Assembly: GCA_009731375.1 (NCBI GenBank) | Contig: BJOX01000373.1 | Location: 201,930 to 224,409 of the forward strand | DNA length: 22,480 bases | From: Paulinella micropora | Lineage: Eukaryota; Cercozoa; Imbricatea; Euglyphida | Direction: 5' to 3' | Shown: piece after piece, positions 14,032 through 22,330 of the stretch | How positions within the stretch are numbered: position 1 is the stretch's first letter | Layout: each line of letters begins with the position of its first letter | Translations under genes and position numbers: made by a program | The notes under the pieces: model-generated | Seen by the model: only the letters and a program-made list of their open reading frames with translations | Told to the model about the DNA's origin: nothing | The model's database searches: none

Positions 14032-14068
14032 CTTGTCTCCATTTTGCGACGTGAGCCTAATTTATCAC
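14032..14068 (-). CDS. possible micro-exon, minus strand
   Basis: Unique 37-nt island between GATA and CATA repeats. On minus it lies between TGCTGCAG and GTCTGT and reads [12 protein letters not shown]. Splice signals only; family unknown. Confidence 0.25.
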
Positions 14069-14075
14069 CTGCAGC

Positions 14076-14250
14076 ATACATACATACATACATACATACA
14101 TACATAAATACATGAATACATACATACATACATACACACATACACACATACATACATGCATACATACATACACATATACACATACATACATACACATACA
14201 TAGATACATAGATACATAGATACATAGATACATAGATACATAGATACTGT
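14076..14250. repeat. (CATA)n and (GATACATA)n repeat
   Basis: CATA with CACA, GCAT and AAAT variants, ending in six GATACATA units. Confidence 0.95.
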
Positions 14251-14275
14251 AACATACACAGGGCCGCTCCGAACT

Positions 14276-14650
14276 CCAAAAAAAGACAAGAAAAAAAAAG
14301 AAAAGAAACAAAACACAGAAGAAAGAGAAAAGAAAAGAAAAGAAAAAGAAAGAAAAAGAAAAGAAAAGAAAAAGAAAGAAAAAGAAAAGAAAAAGAAACG
14401 AAAAAGAATAGAAGAAAAAGAAAAGAAAAAGAAAAAAGAAAAAGAAAAAGAAAAAGAAAAAGAAAAAGAAAGGAAAGAAACAAAACACAGAAGAAAGAGA
14501 AGAAAAAAGAAAAGAAAAAGAAAAGAAAAAGAAAAGAAAAAGAAAAAGAAAAGAAAAAGAAAAAGAAAAGAAAAAGAAAAGAAAAAGAAAAGGGAAAAGA
14601 AAAGAAAAAGAAAAGAAAAAGAAAAGAAAAGAAAAGGAAAGGAAAAGCAA
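14276..14650. repeat. polypurine AAAAG/AAAG tract
   Basis: About 370 bp of AAAAG and AAAG units. The segment GAAACAAAACACAGAAGAAAG occurs twice (about 14305 and 14477), showing a duplication of about 170 bp. Confidence 0.95.
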
Positions 14651-14792
14651 CCGGCTGTGAGGAGCGGGGGTGGGCCCAGCAGCATCAGCAGGATGGGCAG
14701 CAAGACCTGAATGTATATGTATGCATGTATGTATGTATGTATGTATGTATGTATGTATGTATGTATGCATGCATGTATGTATGCATAAGTAG

Positions 14793-14819
14793 AAACCACG
14801 GCTGGCTTCGAGAAGGACG
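14793..14819 (+). CDS. possible micro-exon, plus strand
   Basis: Unique 27-nt island ending at a GTATGT donor that itself starts a (GTAT)n array. Phase 0 reading KPRLASRRT would join 14868-14897 in frame. Family unknown. Confidence 0.25.
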
Positions 14820-14867
14820 GTATGTATGTATGTATGTATGTATGTATGTATGTATGTATGTTACCAG

Positions 14868-14897
14868 GCCATCCAGCAAGCCAAAGATCAAGATGAG
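14868..14897 (+). CDS. possible micro-exon, plus strand
   Basis: Island between GTTACCAG and GTATGT reading AIQQAKDQDE in phase 0. The position between two GTAT arrays mirrors the exon/repeat layout of the SNARE gene. Too short to assign. Confidence 0.35.
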
Positions 14898-14997
14898 GTA
14901 TGTATGTATGTATGTATGTATGTATTTATTTATTTATTCATATGCAATGGGAGACGGCGATGAGACGGGGGACAGCAACAGCCCCGTTTGCTCCCGT

Positions 14998-15570
14998 TAC
15001 CAGTAAATCTAAACGCTTTCCAGCGCATAGTGTCTTGTTTAACGACTGCGTTACGGATAAGATATTAGATACAGAAATCGTCAAATATGCCAAAGCACCG
15101 CAACAGTCAGAACCTATACCCGAATCGCGTGAGCAAAAAGCCACAACCGCACCACCACCCTTGTCGACCAACAAAAATCCTGATTCGGACCTCAATACTA
15201 ACGATCCCGGGATAGAGGTCACCTCAGAATTTGCATTCGTCGAGGGGGAGAGGGTAGAGGTGCAGAGAGCGGCACATAAACCGGGATGGAGATCACACGA
15301 ACAGGCGGAAATTTCGAGTGAAAACATTACCACTGGAAAAAGGACGAGGGCTCATGTCGCGGTATGTGCCCGGGAGGAAAATCGGGCGGAGTATTGTCTC
15401 GTGAGTGAGAAATCCCGGAATTCCCAGTAGTTACTGTACAAGAACCAAAAGACCGTAAGCAAGCTAGACAGAAGGAATTCGAACAGCTCAAAGAACTCAA
15501 AGCGTTTGTTTGGCGAAAAGTGAGCGAAACGAAAATGTCGGGCACACCAATCATTCCTATAAAATGCAGA
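14998..15570 (+). pseudogene. copia integrase-RT linker and RT N-terminus, frame-broken
   Basis: The first frame (to 15430) begins near SKSKRFPAHSVLFNDC, like the end of the copia integrase region where an S-V-x-F-N/E motif occurs, then a hydrophilic linker. A second frame from about 15415 holds EFEQLKELKAFVW and GTPIIPIK, the conserved opening of copia RT, and ends at a stop at 15571. Confidence 0.75.
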
Positions 15571-16369
15571 TAGATACGGTAAAACAACAAGGTACTGCGG
15601 ATGAATTCCACAAAGCCCTGATAACCCTAAGAGGGGACCTCCTGAAAGCTTACGCTCAGTACAACCCCAAAAAGACTTACTCTCCCACAGCCCAGCCAGA
15701 ACCATTTTGCTCATGGTAGCCTATGCAGCCTATTTCGGAATAGACCTATGGCTGATTGATTTCACGACCGCTTATCTGCACGCGAATCTCCCATATGACA
15801 TATATGTCAAACCGCCGGCCGAATTTCAGACGGCAGACTATGTCTGGCTTCTGAAGAAGGCCCTATACGGACATCCGGAGGCAGGCCGTCTTTGGTACGA
15901 CGTACTATCTGGGGAGCTCATTACTGAACACGAATTCAAGCCCCTCACACTAGACAGGGCCTCTTTCGTACAGCATGGGAGTAGCCCCCAAACTACCCAA
16001 CTGGTATCCTTTCACGTCGATGATGGCTGCCACGCTGCATCACAAGAAAGGCACATCAAGATGGTGAAGTTGTTCGAAAAGAGAGGCTTCCGGTGCAAGG
16101 ACCTAGGCAAAGCCACCGAATTCAAAAACATTCAGATCATCCAGACTGAAAAGGGGATTACTCTGCATCAGCGTAAGTATGAGTTGTTGATCTTGGAGGA
16201 GTTGGGTTATATGAAGGAGATACCTGCTAAAACGCCGTTCACTTCTGATAACCCCGCTCCCCTAAAGAAGGACCATCGCCTATTACGCTATGATCTTAGA
16301 TGCCTGATAGGATGCTTATCTTTTTGGCTGTCCACACTCGGCCACTTCTCATATGCCCTTCAAGTATAG
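15565..16369 (+). pseudogene. copia reverse transcriptase, frameshifted
   Basis: The frame from 15565 carries KALITLRGDLL and KKTYSPTA, then breaks near 15695. The next frame carries LIDFTTAYLHA (first catalytic Asp), KKALYGHPEAGRLWY and SFHVDD (catalytic Asp pair, with His where YVDD is usual). It ends with LHQRKYELLILEELGY and IGCLSFWLS before a further frame change in a T5 run near 16325. The catalytic aspartates survive but the reading frame does not. Confidence 0.93.
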
Positions 16370-17178
16370 CAGCTAAGTCCCAAGTCCCTAACCAGGAGAT
16401 GTCTTATGCTATGGTGCACAGGATGTTTTTGTGGCTTCTGACCCAGCGAGCGCTATTTTTCAGGAGAGGAGATCGAAATTTACGGAAATTGCTAGAAACT
16501 AATTTCTCGGTCCCTAAAAATCCGGAATCTTGGAAACCTAACCTGGAACCTTGCGCAGCGGACAACGCAATCGATGATATCATTGGGAAACCCGCAATAC
16601 CCGGAATGGACATGTTCAGCGTGCCAGTTCTCGCTAATGCAGACAGAATCATCGCGGAACAACCGATAGTCGGATTTGTAGACTCGGATTTTGCGGGGGA
16701 TAAGAACTCGCGAAAATCAAGGTCAGGATACGCTTACTTATTCAACGGGACACCAATTTCGTGGTTTTCTAAACTGCAATCAGTGATAGCTCAATCTACA
16801 TTAGAATCCGAGACGGTTTCAGCAAATGAGGCGGTCAGAGAACTCCTTGCATTACAACAAACTTTACGGGATATCGGAATAAATCTTGAAGGCGGGCCTA
16901 CTCATTTCTTCGAAGATAACGAAGGAACGATATTATTATCGGAGAAAGTGCTAGGGGAAGCTAGGACCAAGCACATAGAGGTTCGGTTAGCGCAACTCGT
17001 GAGAGAAGGAAAGGTCAAACTATTCCGGGTCCCTACGGAGGAAAATATCGCAGATGTATTCACAAAAATACATTTTACGGTAGATAAACTCAATTACCTG
17101 GCTGGAAAAATCTCCGTTGTGCTTAGTAGGGAAAATTACGCTAAATTCAGGATAAAACCCGATCAATTCCAGTATTAG
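16322..17178 (+). CDS. copia RNase H domain
   Basis: The frame picks up the end of the RT thumb (AVHTRP) and runs open to TAG at 17178. RNase H motifs in order: GFVDSDFAGD, KSRSGYAYLF, ISWFSKLQSVIAQSTLESE, HFFEDNEG and TKHIEV, with LFRVPTEENIADVFTK near the end. It has the expected acidic residues and is the best preserved part of the element, though it lacks its own start and depends on the broken upstream frame. Confidence 0.93.
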
Positions 17179-18192
17179 TAAGGCTTATCATCTTGAACTT
17201 CGTTTATATTCCCGGGGTATGTTATACAATAATTTTCTCGCATATTACACATAAGTTGTACAGGTGAACGAATATACGAGTGCCGACGGACTGGGCCCGG
17301 TGGCGAGTAACCGGCCCCAGAATGATGGAATGAGCAATTGAGCTCTGGCGCAGGAAAAGACATTAGTACTTCAGGTTGTCAAACTGATTTACCTATCAGT
17401 TTCTCAATTTGAAATAACTAATTGCTCGTCCCTTGTGCTCGCTTCATTTCAACTTCTATCCAAATCTCTATATACATAAAAATCTATAAGAAGCCGACAT
17501 GGAGTCCGGCTGGTCGGTGAACGTGCCACACGGGAGTGTTGAACGTGCCACACGGGAGTGTGGAACAACACGGAAATACGTCAGACCAGCCGGATGTACC
17601 AGACAGGCAGATAATTACAGATATCGTCTCTTTGTTCATATATATATTATATTATCAAGTTTTATGTTCTTTTTATATCCCTCTACTAGTACGGGAAGCG
17701 CTGTCAAATTTATAAATTCATACTACCGGATAGATAAGTAACATATAATTCAATAGTCAAGTTGATCATACCTTTTGATAGATCAATACAGATGGATACA
17801 TTATCATATATCTTATTCAAGTTTATTATATATTATGGCTACTTACGTGATCATATATATATATATATATATATCAATATTATGTGTGTATTATGACCAC
17901 ACCGTACTTCCGTTACATACATAATGTTACTCAACATAGGGTAGGTCTGCGTAGGATCTAATCATCTTCTCGTCGACCAGGCCTAGCTTGACTGGGGGGA
18001 GCTGCCCTGTATGTAATCTAGTTGATACATACTTGCACTAGCAAGCCGGGTAGCCACCATCGACATAACCTCTTGGAGAGAGTGAGGGTAAGAGCCTGTG
18101 AGTAATATTATTATGTTTTAAGTATGTCTTTTTATAATTTTCACAGAATAGATGTATTAGGACCTACAGTTAATTTAATAATTTACTTTGAT
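17179..18192 (+). other. copia 3' non-coding region
   Basis: About 1 kb between the RNase H stop and the polypurine tract, unusually long for copia. No frame above 80 codons looks coding. It holds a near-perfect inverted repeat (CTGGGCCCGGT / ACCGGCCCCAG, about 17289-17318), the structure at 17505-17594, AT-rich DNA with (TA)n near 17857, and a G-rich TGGGGGGAG at about 17994 that resembles a second polypurine tract. Confidence 0.6.
17505..17594. repeat. 11-bp inverted repeat enclosing a 22-bp tandem duplication
   Basis: TCCGGCTGGTC (17505-17515) and GACCAGCCGGA (17584-17594) are perfect complements. Between them a 22-bp unit GAACGTGCCACACGGGAGTG(TT) occurs twice (17519, 17541). It may be a structured element in the retrotransposon RNA. 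Confidence 0.85.
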
Positions 18193-18202
18193 CCAGGGGG
18201 AG
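18193..18202 (+). promoter_or_regulatory. polypurine tract of copia element
   Basis: CCAGGGGGAG immediately before the LTR start TGTTAGAC. In copia elements this purine run primes plus-strand DNA synthesis. Confidence 0.85.
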
Positions 18203-18394
18203 TGTTAGACATATTAATATAATTAACCGGATAGTCAGTATGAGCCGGCATATGTAATGTGTGTCGTTAGAGCCATTACGTATGTCCGGCCTAGTGTATA
18301 ATCGGGCCGTCCCTTGGCGCCCTTTTCTCAATAACTTGAAGTATCTACTGTAGGACACAGCAAGTATACGGCAGATTATTAAGTTAGTCTCACA
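18203..18394 (+). mobile_element. copia 3' LTR, 192 bp
   Basis: Begins TGTTAGAC and ends GTCTCACA, terminal inverted repeats matching at seven of eight positions and flanked on the left by the polypurine tract. Contains TATAAT at about 18297. There is no second LTR in the window to compare, so insertion age cannot be judged. Confidence 0.85.
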
Positions 18395-18445
18395 GTTTCC
18401 CTCTCTTTCGCGTCCCATTCGTGAATCCAACACAAAGTGGCCCTT

Positions 18446-18501
18446 ACGCCAACCCCGCGCTGTCGCGCGGCAAGGCGGGGTCGGCAGCGCGGGGTTGGCG
18501 T
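18446..18501. repeat. perfect 16-bp GC-rich hairpin
   Basis: ACGCCAACCCCGCGCT (18446-18461) and its exact reverse complement (18486-18501) around a 24-nt GC-rich loop. It lies 50 bp beyond the LTR and directly before a C26 run and gap. Confidence 0.92.
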
Positions 18502-18503
18502 TG

Positions 18504-18808
18504 CCCCCCCCCCCCCCCCCCCCCCCCCCNNNNNNNNNNNNNNNNNNNNNNNNNNNNNNNNNNNNNNNNNNNNNNNNNNNNNNNNNNNNNNNNNNNNNNN
18601 NNNNNNNNNNNNNNNNNNNNNNNNNNNNNNNNNNNNNNNNNNNNNNNNNNNNNNNNNNNNNNNNNNNNNNNNNNNNNNNNNNNNNNNNNNNNNNNNNNNN
18701 NNNNNNNNNNNNNNNNNNNNNNNNNNNNNNNNNNNNNNNNNNNNNNNNNNNNNNNNNNNNNNNNNNNNNNNNNNNNNNNNNNTTTTTTTTTTTTGGGGGG
18801 GGGGGGGG
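18504..18808. other. C26, gap of 253 N, T12-G14
   Basis: Gap 18530-18782 bounded by C26 on the left and a T12 then G14 junction on the right. Confidence 0.95.
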
Positions 18809-18818
18809 TGCATCAATC

Positions 18819-18917
18819 AGGCCCGTTCTACGCGGGTCACTTGATAGGGCAATTCGCCCCAAAATTGGCCCCTTTTGGGGCAAAATGCCCGTCAAGTGAC
18901 CCGCATAGGACGGGCCT
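18819..18917. repeat. 99-bp near-perfect foldback
   Basis: The left arm starts AGGCCCGTTCTACGCGGGTC and continues ACTTGATAGGGCA; the right arm ends ...GCCCGTCAAGTGACCCGC then ATAGGACGGGCCT. Arms of about 40 bp differ at only a few sites, with a short CCCCAAAA/TTTTGGGG tip. It could be the end of a foldback transposon or a structured transcript. Confidence 0.9.
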
Positions 18918-19273
18918 CAGAGAGCGCAAGGCAGAGGCTGTGCAGGGTCGGCGGCTGTGCGGCAGCGGTGGAGGAGCGAGGTGCGAGGGACAGAGGGCGC
19001 GTGAGACCGGTGGCGCCCACCAGCACGGCAAAGAGCAGAAACAGCCCCACAGACCCCACCTGCCACCACACACACACAACACTTCCACCTGCCACCACAC
19101 GCAACACTCCCAACCCCCCGGAGAAGCTGCGCGGCTGCCCTGGTGTGTCCGGCGCGGGCAGAGCGGGCGAGAGCGAGTGCGTGCGGTGCATTTGCTCAAC
19201 AAAACCGCCGATGGGAAGCAGGCATGTTTGTCGGAGAGAGGGAGAGAGAGAGAGAGAGAGAGTGAGAGTGAGT

Positions 19274-19314
<41 letters not shown>

Positions 19315-19545
19315 CATGGAGGCGAGGAGCGGGGGGGTGGGGAGAGGGGAATGGTGCTGACGGTGATGGCGGGGGGCGCGATGTACTCCGCGCCGCCTGC
19401 AGCACCACACGCGCGCACACAGGACACCTCAGCTTGCCACAATGCTTAGGCCCTTGCTACACTACCCTGAAATGTCTTATTTCCTGTGCAAGACAGCCAC
19501 CCCACTCTCTCGAACCACAAACTCGACATTTTATATGCAAAGCAG
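18918..19545. other. GC-rich anonymous DNA with (GA)n
   Basis: (GA)n at 19236-19315 and a duplicated CACCTGCCACCACAC segment near 19060 and 19087. Long frames exist on both strands but consist of repeat-driven or proline/arginine-rich sequence without recognisable domains. Confidence 0.5.
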
Positions 19546-19745
19546 ACACACACACACACATATACATACACAGAAACACAAACACACACACACACACACG
19601 GCAGCCCACACCACCCCACACTGGAAGGCAAAGGGACAGGCAGACAGGCATGATAGACAAAATGAGAAATAGATAAGTCGAGAGTAAGTCAAACAAAAAG
19701 ACAGATAGACAGAGAGACAGAGAGACAGACAGATAGATAGATAGT

Positions 19746-19777
<32 letters not shown>

Positions 19778-19850
19778 CAGATAGATAGACAGACAGACAG
19801 AGATACAGAGAGACAGGCAGATAGATAGATAGATAGATAGTGTTTATATA
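19546..19850. repeat. (CA)n and (GATA)/(GACA)n repeats
   Basis: CA units at 19546-19600; GACA and GATA mixtures at 19698-19840. Confidence 0.95.
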
Positions 19851-19877
19851 GGAGCGTCGCATTGCCAAAAGGCCATA

Positions 19878-19918
19878 GGCGTCCTACAAGGAGGCGTCCT
19901 ACAAGGAGGCATCCTCGG
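19878..19918. repeat. 15-bp tandem duplication
   Basis: GGCGTCCTACAAGGA twice exactly, then a partial third unit GGCATCCT. Confidence 0.9.
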
Positions 19919-19946
19919 CTCAGGCCTGCCGTCGAATTCCTGGCTT

Positions 19947-20002
19947 CCCCCCCCCCCCCCCCCCCCCCCCCCGGCNNNNNNNNNNCCCCCCCCCCCCCCC
20001 CC
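19947..20002. other. C26-GGC, 10 N, C17
   Basis: A gap embedded in a C homopolymer on both sides (N 19976-19985). Confidence 0.95.
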
Positions 20003-20086
20003 AGCGAGGGGATCCACTTACCAAGCACAAAGTGCAGGGTAAATACCTTTTATGGGAGAGCTCAAAGGAAACACCCAACGCTACAG

Positions 20087-20167
20087 CTACCCATGGTGGA
20101 GCCTTGCGAGGTAGCCAACGGGCATGTGGTGCAGTTTGCTCTAGGAGGGTTGGTCTTCATCGTCAAT
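20087..20167 (+). CDS. possible exon, plus strand, 27 codons
   Basis: Between ACGCTACAG and GTCCCG, phase 0, reading [20 protein letters not shown] and on through LVFIVN. It reads like protein but the donor is weak and no family is recognised. Confidence 0.25.
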
Positions 20168-20225
20168 GTCCCGCCCCCTCCACCAATTTTTCTTACATCG
20201 AGGGGAGGGACGCCCTCCGGGATAG

Positions 20226-20321
<96 letters not shown>

Positions 20322-20378
20322 GATAGATAGATAGATAGATAGAAAGAGAGCGCGCGCGCGAGAGAGAGAGAGAGATAG

Positions 20379-20422
<44 letters not shown>

Positions 20423-20463
20423 GAGATAGATAGAGAGATAGATAGATAGAGAGATAGATAGAA
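20226..20463. repeat. (GATA)n / (GA)n compound repeat
   Basis: GATA and GA blocks with a short GCGCGCGC, about 240 bp. Confidence 0.96.
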
Positions 20464-20600
20464 CATCAACGAGTTGCAAGGAATCTAAGCTTGGCTGTAG
20501 GGAGTGTGATGTGGGCACCATGGCTGGCGAAGGCGTTCTGTGCTTCCCCAGCCCTGGTGTGCGGCTGCGGCATGGGGTCAGGGATAGGATAGCCAGCTAC
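20464..20600. other. short unique island
   Basis: Contains ACCATGG at about 20517 in a favourable start context, with an open plus frame [19 protein letters not shown] that runs into CATA repeat. No donor or family match; not called as a gene. Confidence 0.3.
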
Positions 20601-20653
20601 ACATACATACATACATACATACATACATACATACATTCATACATACATACATG
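20601..20653. repeat. (CATA)n repeat
   Basis: About 12 units with one CATT variant. Confidence 0.95.
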
Positions 20654-20654
20654 C

Positions 20655-21035
20655 CTACCTACCTACCTAACCTACCTAACCTGCCTAACCTGCCCAACCT
20701 GCCCAACCTGCCCAACCAGCCCAACCAGCCCAACCTCTGCCCAACCTCTGCCCAACCTCTGCCCAACCTCGGCCCAACCTCGGCCCAACCTCGACCCAAC
20801 CTCGACCCAACCTCGACCCAACCTCTACCCAACCTCTACCCAACCTACCCAACCTACCCACCCTACCCAACCTACCCACCCTACCTTACCTACCTTACCT
20901 ACCTTACCTACCTACCTACCTACCTACCTTCCTACCTTACCTACCTTACCTACCTTACCTACCTACCTTACCTACCTTACCTACCTTACCTACCTTACCT
21001 ACCTTACCTACCTTACCTACCTACCTACCTACCTA
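20655..21035. repeat. CCCAACCT minisatellite grading into ACCTACCTT repeat
   Basis: (CTAC)n, then CTGCCCAAC units, then 11-bp CCCAACCTCTG-type units in blocks (CTG x3, CGG x2, CGA x3, CTA x2), then 9-bp CCCAACCTA and ACCTACCTT units. Variants occur in contiguous blocks. Confidence 0.93.
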
Positions 21036-21048
21036 CCTACCTATCTAC

Positions 21049-21106
<58 letters not shown>

Positions 21107-21108
21107 CC
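21036..21108. repeat. (TATC)n repeat
   Basis: TATC array following the CTAC part. Confidence 0.96.
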
Positions 21109-21318
21109 TCTGTAATGGAGGTGGGAGCTCGTTCTGCAAGGGGCGCTTATGGAACGAGCCCTGGCCCCGCCTGGTACTAGGGAGGTTTGGTATCGCCTGT
21201 ATCAGTCCCTTCCGTGCAAACATCACTGCTTAGCTGGGCATCGGGTTAATACTTTACCCACAGACTTCCTTGGTTGACGAAATCAGAAGCTCCTTTTTTC
21301 TGACATTAGTCGATATCT
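21109..21318. other. unique island with hairpin
   Basis: AGCTCGTTC and GAACGAGC (about 21126-21159) form a short stem. The rest shows no frame or RNA motif I can name. Confidence 0.4.
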
Positions 21319-21361
21319 CGTCTATCTATTTACCTACTATCTATCTATCTATCTATCTATG

Positions 21362-21444
<83 letters not shown>

Positions 21445-21488
21445 GTCTGTCTGTCTATCTATCTGTCTGTCCATCTGTCTGTCTGTCG

Positions 21489-21578
<90 letters not shown>

Positions 21579-21596
21579 ATCTATCTAGCCGGGGGG
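21319..21596. repeat. (TATC)n with TGTC block
   Basis: About 270 bp of TATC with TGTC variants at 21443-21490. Ends at TATCTAG against the structured RNA region. Confidence 0.97.
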
Positions 21597-22325
21597 CTAG
21601 GCACGCGGGCAAGTCTTAAGCTGTGTCTTGCTCGCACATCCACCCCCCCTTACAGCCCTGCACCAGCTGTGTTTCGGATTTGTCGCAGCTAGTGCAGCGT
21701 GACTGGCCAGGGCTGATGACTACCCTTCATGGGCCCTTGATACTCTGAAAATGTTCGGGAAAGCTCTAAGAGCCTTCCATACCGCGGCCTGCGGGAAACC
21801 GCAAGGTGCAGCAGGAGAGTTAACGCTCGTCGGATGGTAAAAACTCGAAGGATATGGCCACGCAGGGAACAATGGGTAACCCGCAGCTAAATCCCTTCTT
21901 GTGAGGCTACCCCGCGCACGGCTCCTAATCGGTTGACTACCGCTGCTCCGCTAAGCGGACCCGGTAGTCATCCGTCGCTGCTGTCCAGTGGTAGCCTGGC
22001 AAATGCGAAAGTTTCAGAGACTAGAGGAGAGTGGGATGTTCCTGTGTGCGGGTAGGTACATAAGCAGGGAAATCTTAAGGTATAGTCCGGCCGCCGCGAA
22101 AGTGGTCGCCTTGGATGAAAGGGTTGGTGTACCCCTCGGGCCCGAGCCTTGGCGGGGCACGTGATTACGGACACGTGTCTGGCACCAGTCTGAGCCCTCC
22201 AGCCAGGGAGGGTTCAGACTGCATATTTCTGGGGCCTAGTGCCCTTCTCCAGCCCGCTGCCCAGCCATCAACTGGTGGCGGGGTGGAATGGATGCCTATG
22301 TCTTCGGATATGCAGAACTGATAGA
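21597..22325 (+). ncRNA. group I intron, IC1-type ribozyme
   Basis: All four conserved elements occur in order. P: AATGTTCGGGAAAGCTCTAA (21750-21769). Q: AATGGGTAACCCGCAGCTAA (21871-21890). R: TTTCAGAGACTAGA (22012-22025). S: AAGGTATAGTCC (22077-22088). P7 pairs GACTA (22019-22023) with TAGTC (22083-22087); P4 pairs CGGG (21756-21759) with CCCG (21880-21883); P3 can pair TACTCT (21741-21746) with AGAGTG (22028-22033); P8 pairs CCTG with CAGG. Between P and Q lies a P5abc-like domain with GGGAAACC and the A-rich bulge ATGGTAAAAACTCGAAGGAT then ATGG, close to the Tetrahymena pattern. A P6 extension has nested stems (AGGCTACC/GGTAGCCT; GACTACCG/CGGTAGTC). P9 has a GAAA loop, and later stems include CAGTCTGAGCCCTCC with its partner and a UUCG-capped stem. 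Class IC1. No homing endonuclease. Exact ends and P1 are not resolved. The flanks are TATC repeat, not rRNA. Confidence 0.88.
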
Positions 22326-22330
22326 CCAAA

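Larger units (their letters stand above)
14998..18394 (+). mobile_element. 5'-truncated Ty1/copia LTR retrotransposon
   Basis: Order: linker after integrase, reverse transcriptase, RNase H, about 1 kb non-coding, polypurine tract, 3' LTR. This gene order (RNase H last, directly after RT) is typical of copia. No 5' LTR, gag, protease or integrase core is present; the left end falls just after a GTAT array at about 14935-15000. At least three frame changes in the RT part show it is dead. TGTTAGAC..GTCTCACA mark the LTR ends. Confidence 0.93.

Noticed and set aside
14057-14799. Minus-strand hydrophobic membrane protein
   Set aside because: The translation is poly-F/L/S from the AAAAG tract and Y/T/H from CATA repeats. 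The short island in between ([11 protein letters not shown]) also reads as Gln-rich on plus, so strand and coding status are unknown.
15707-16369. Intact copia polyprotein with programmed frameshifting
   Set aside because: Frame changes occur at several unrelated places within RT, and gag, protease, integrase core and the 5' LTR are absent; decay explains this better.
17499-17741. 80-codon open frame in the copia 3' region
   Set aside because: It spans a hairpin and a 22-bp duplication that breaks frame, and has no similarity I can recognise.
19196-19442. Serine/proline-rich minus-strand proteins
   Set aside because: Driven by (GA)n and GC-rich low-complexity sequence; frames overlap in all phases without motifs.
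20685-20879. Glycine/tryptophan/arginine-rich minus-strand protein (GWVEVGxRLGR repeats)
   Set aside because: Product of the 11-bp CCCAACCTCNN minisatellite; no start context or flanking coding sequence.
20850-21010. Telomere-like repeat
   Set aside because: Units are CCCAACCTA and ACCTACCTT, not a known telomere motif, and they grade into CTAC/TATC microsatellite.
21968-22321. 68-codon open frames on both strands over the group I intron
   Set aside because: They lie across conserved ribozyme elements and RNA stems. No LAGLIDADG, His-Cys or GIY-YIG endonuclease motif is present.
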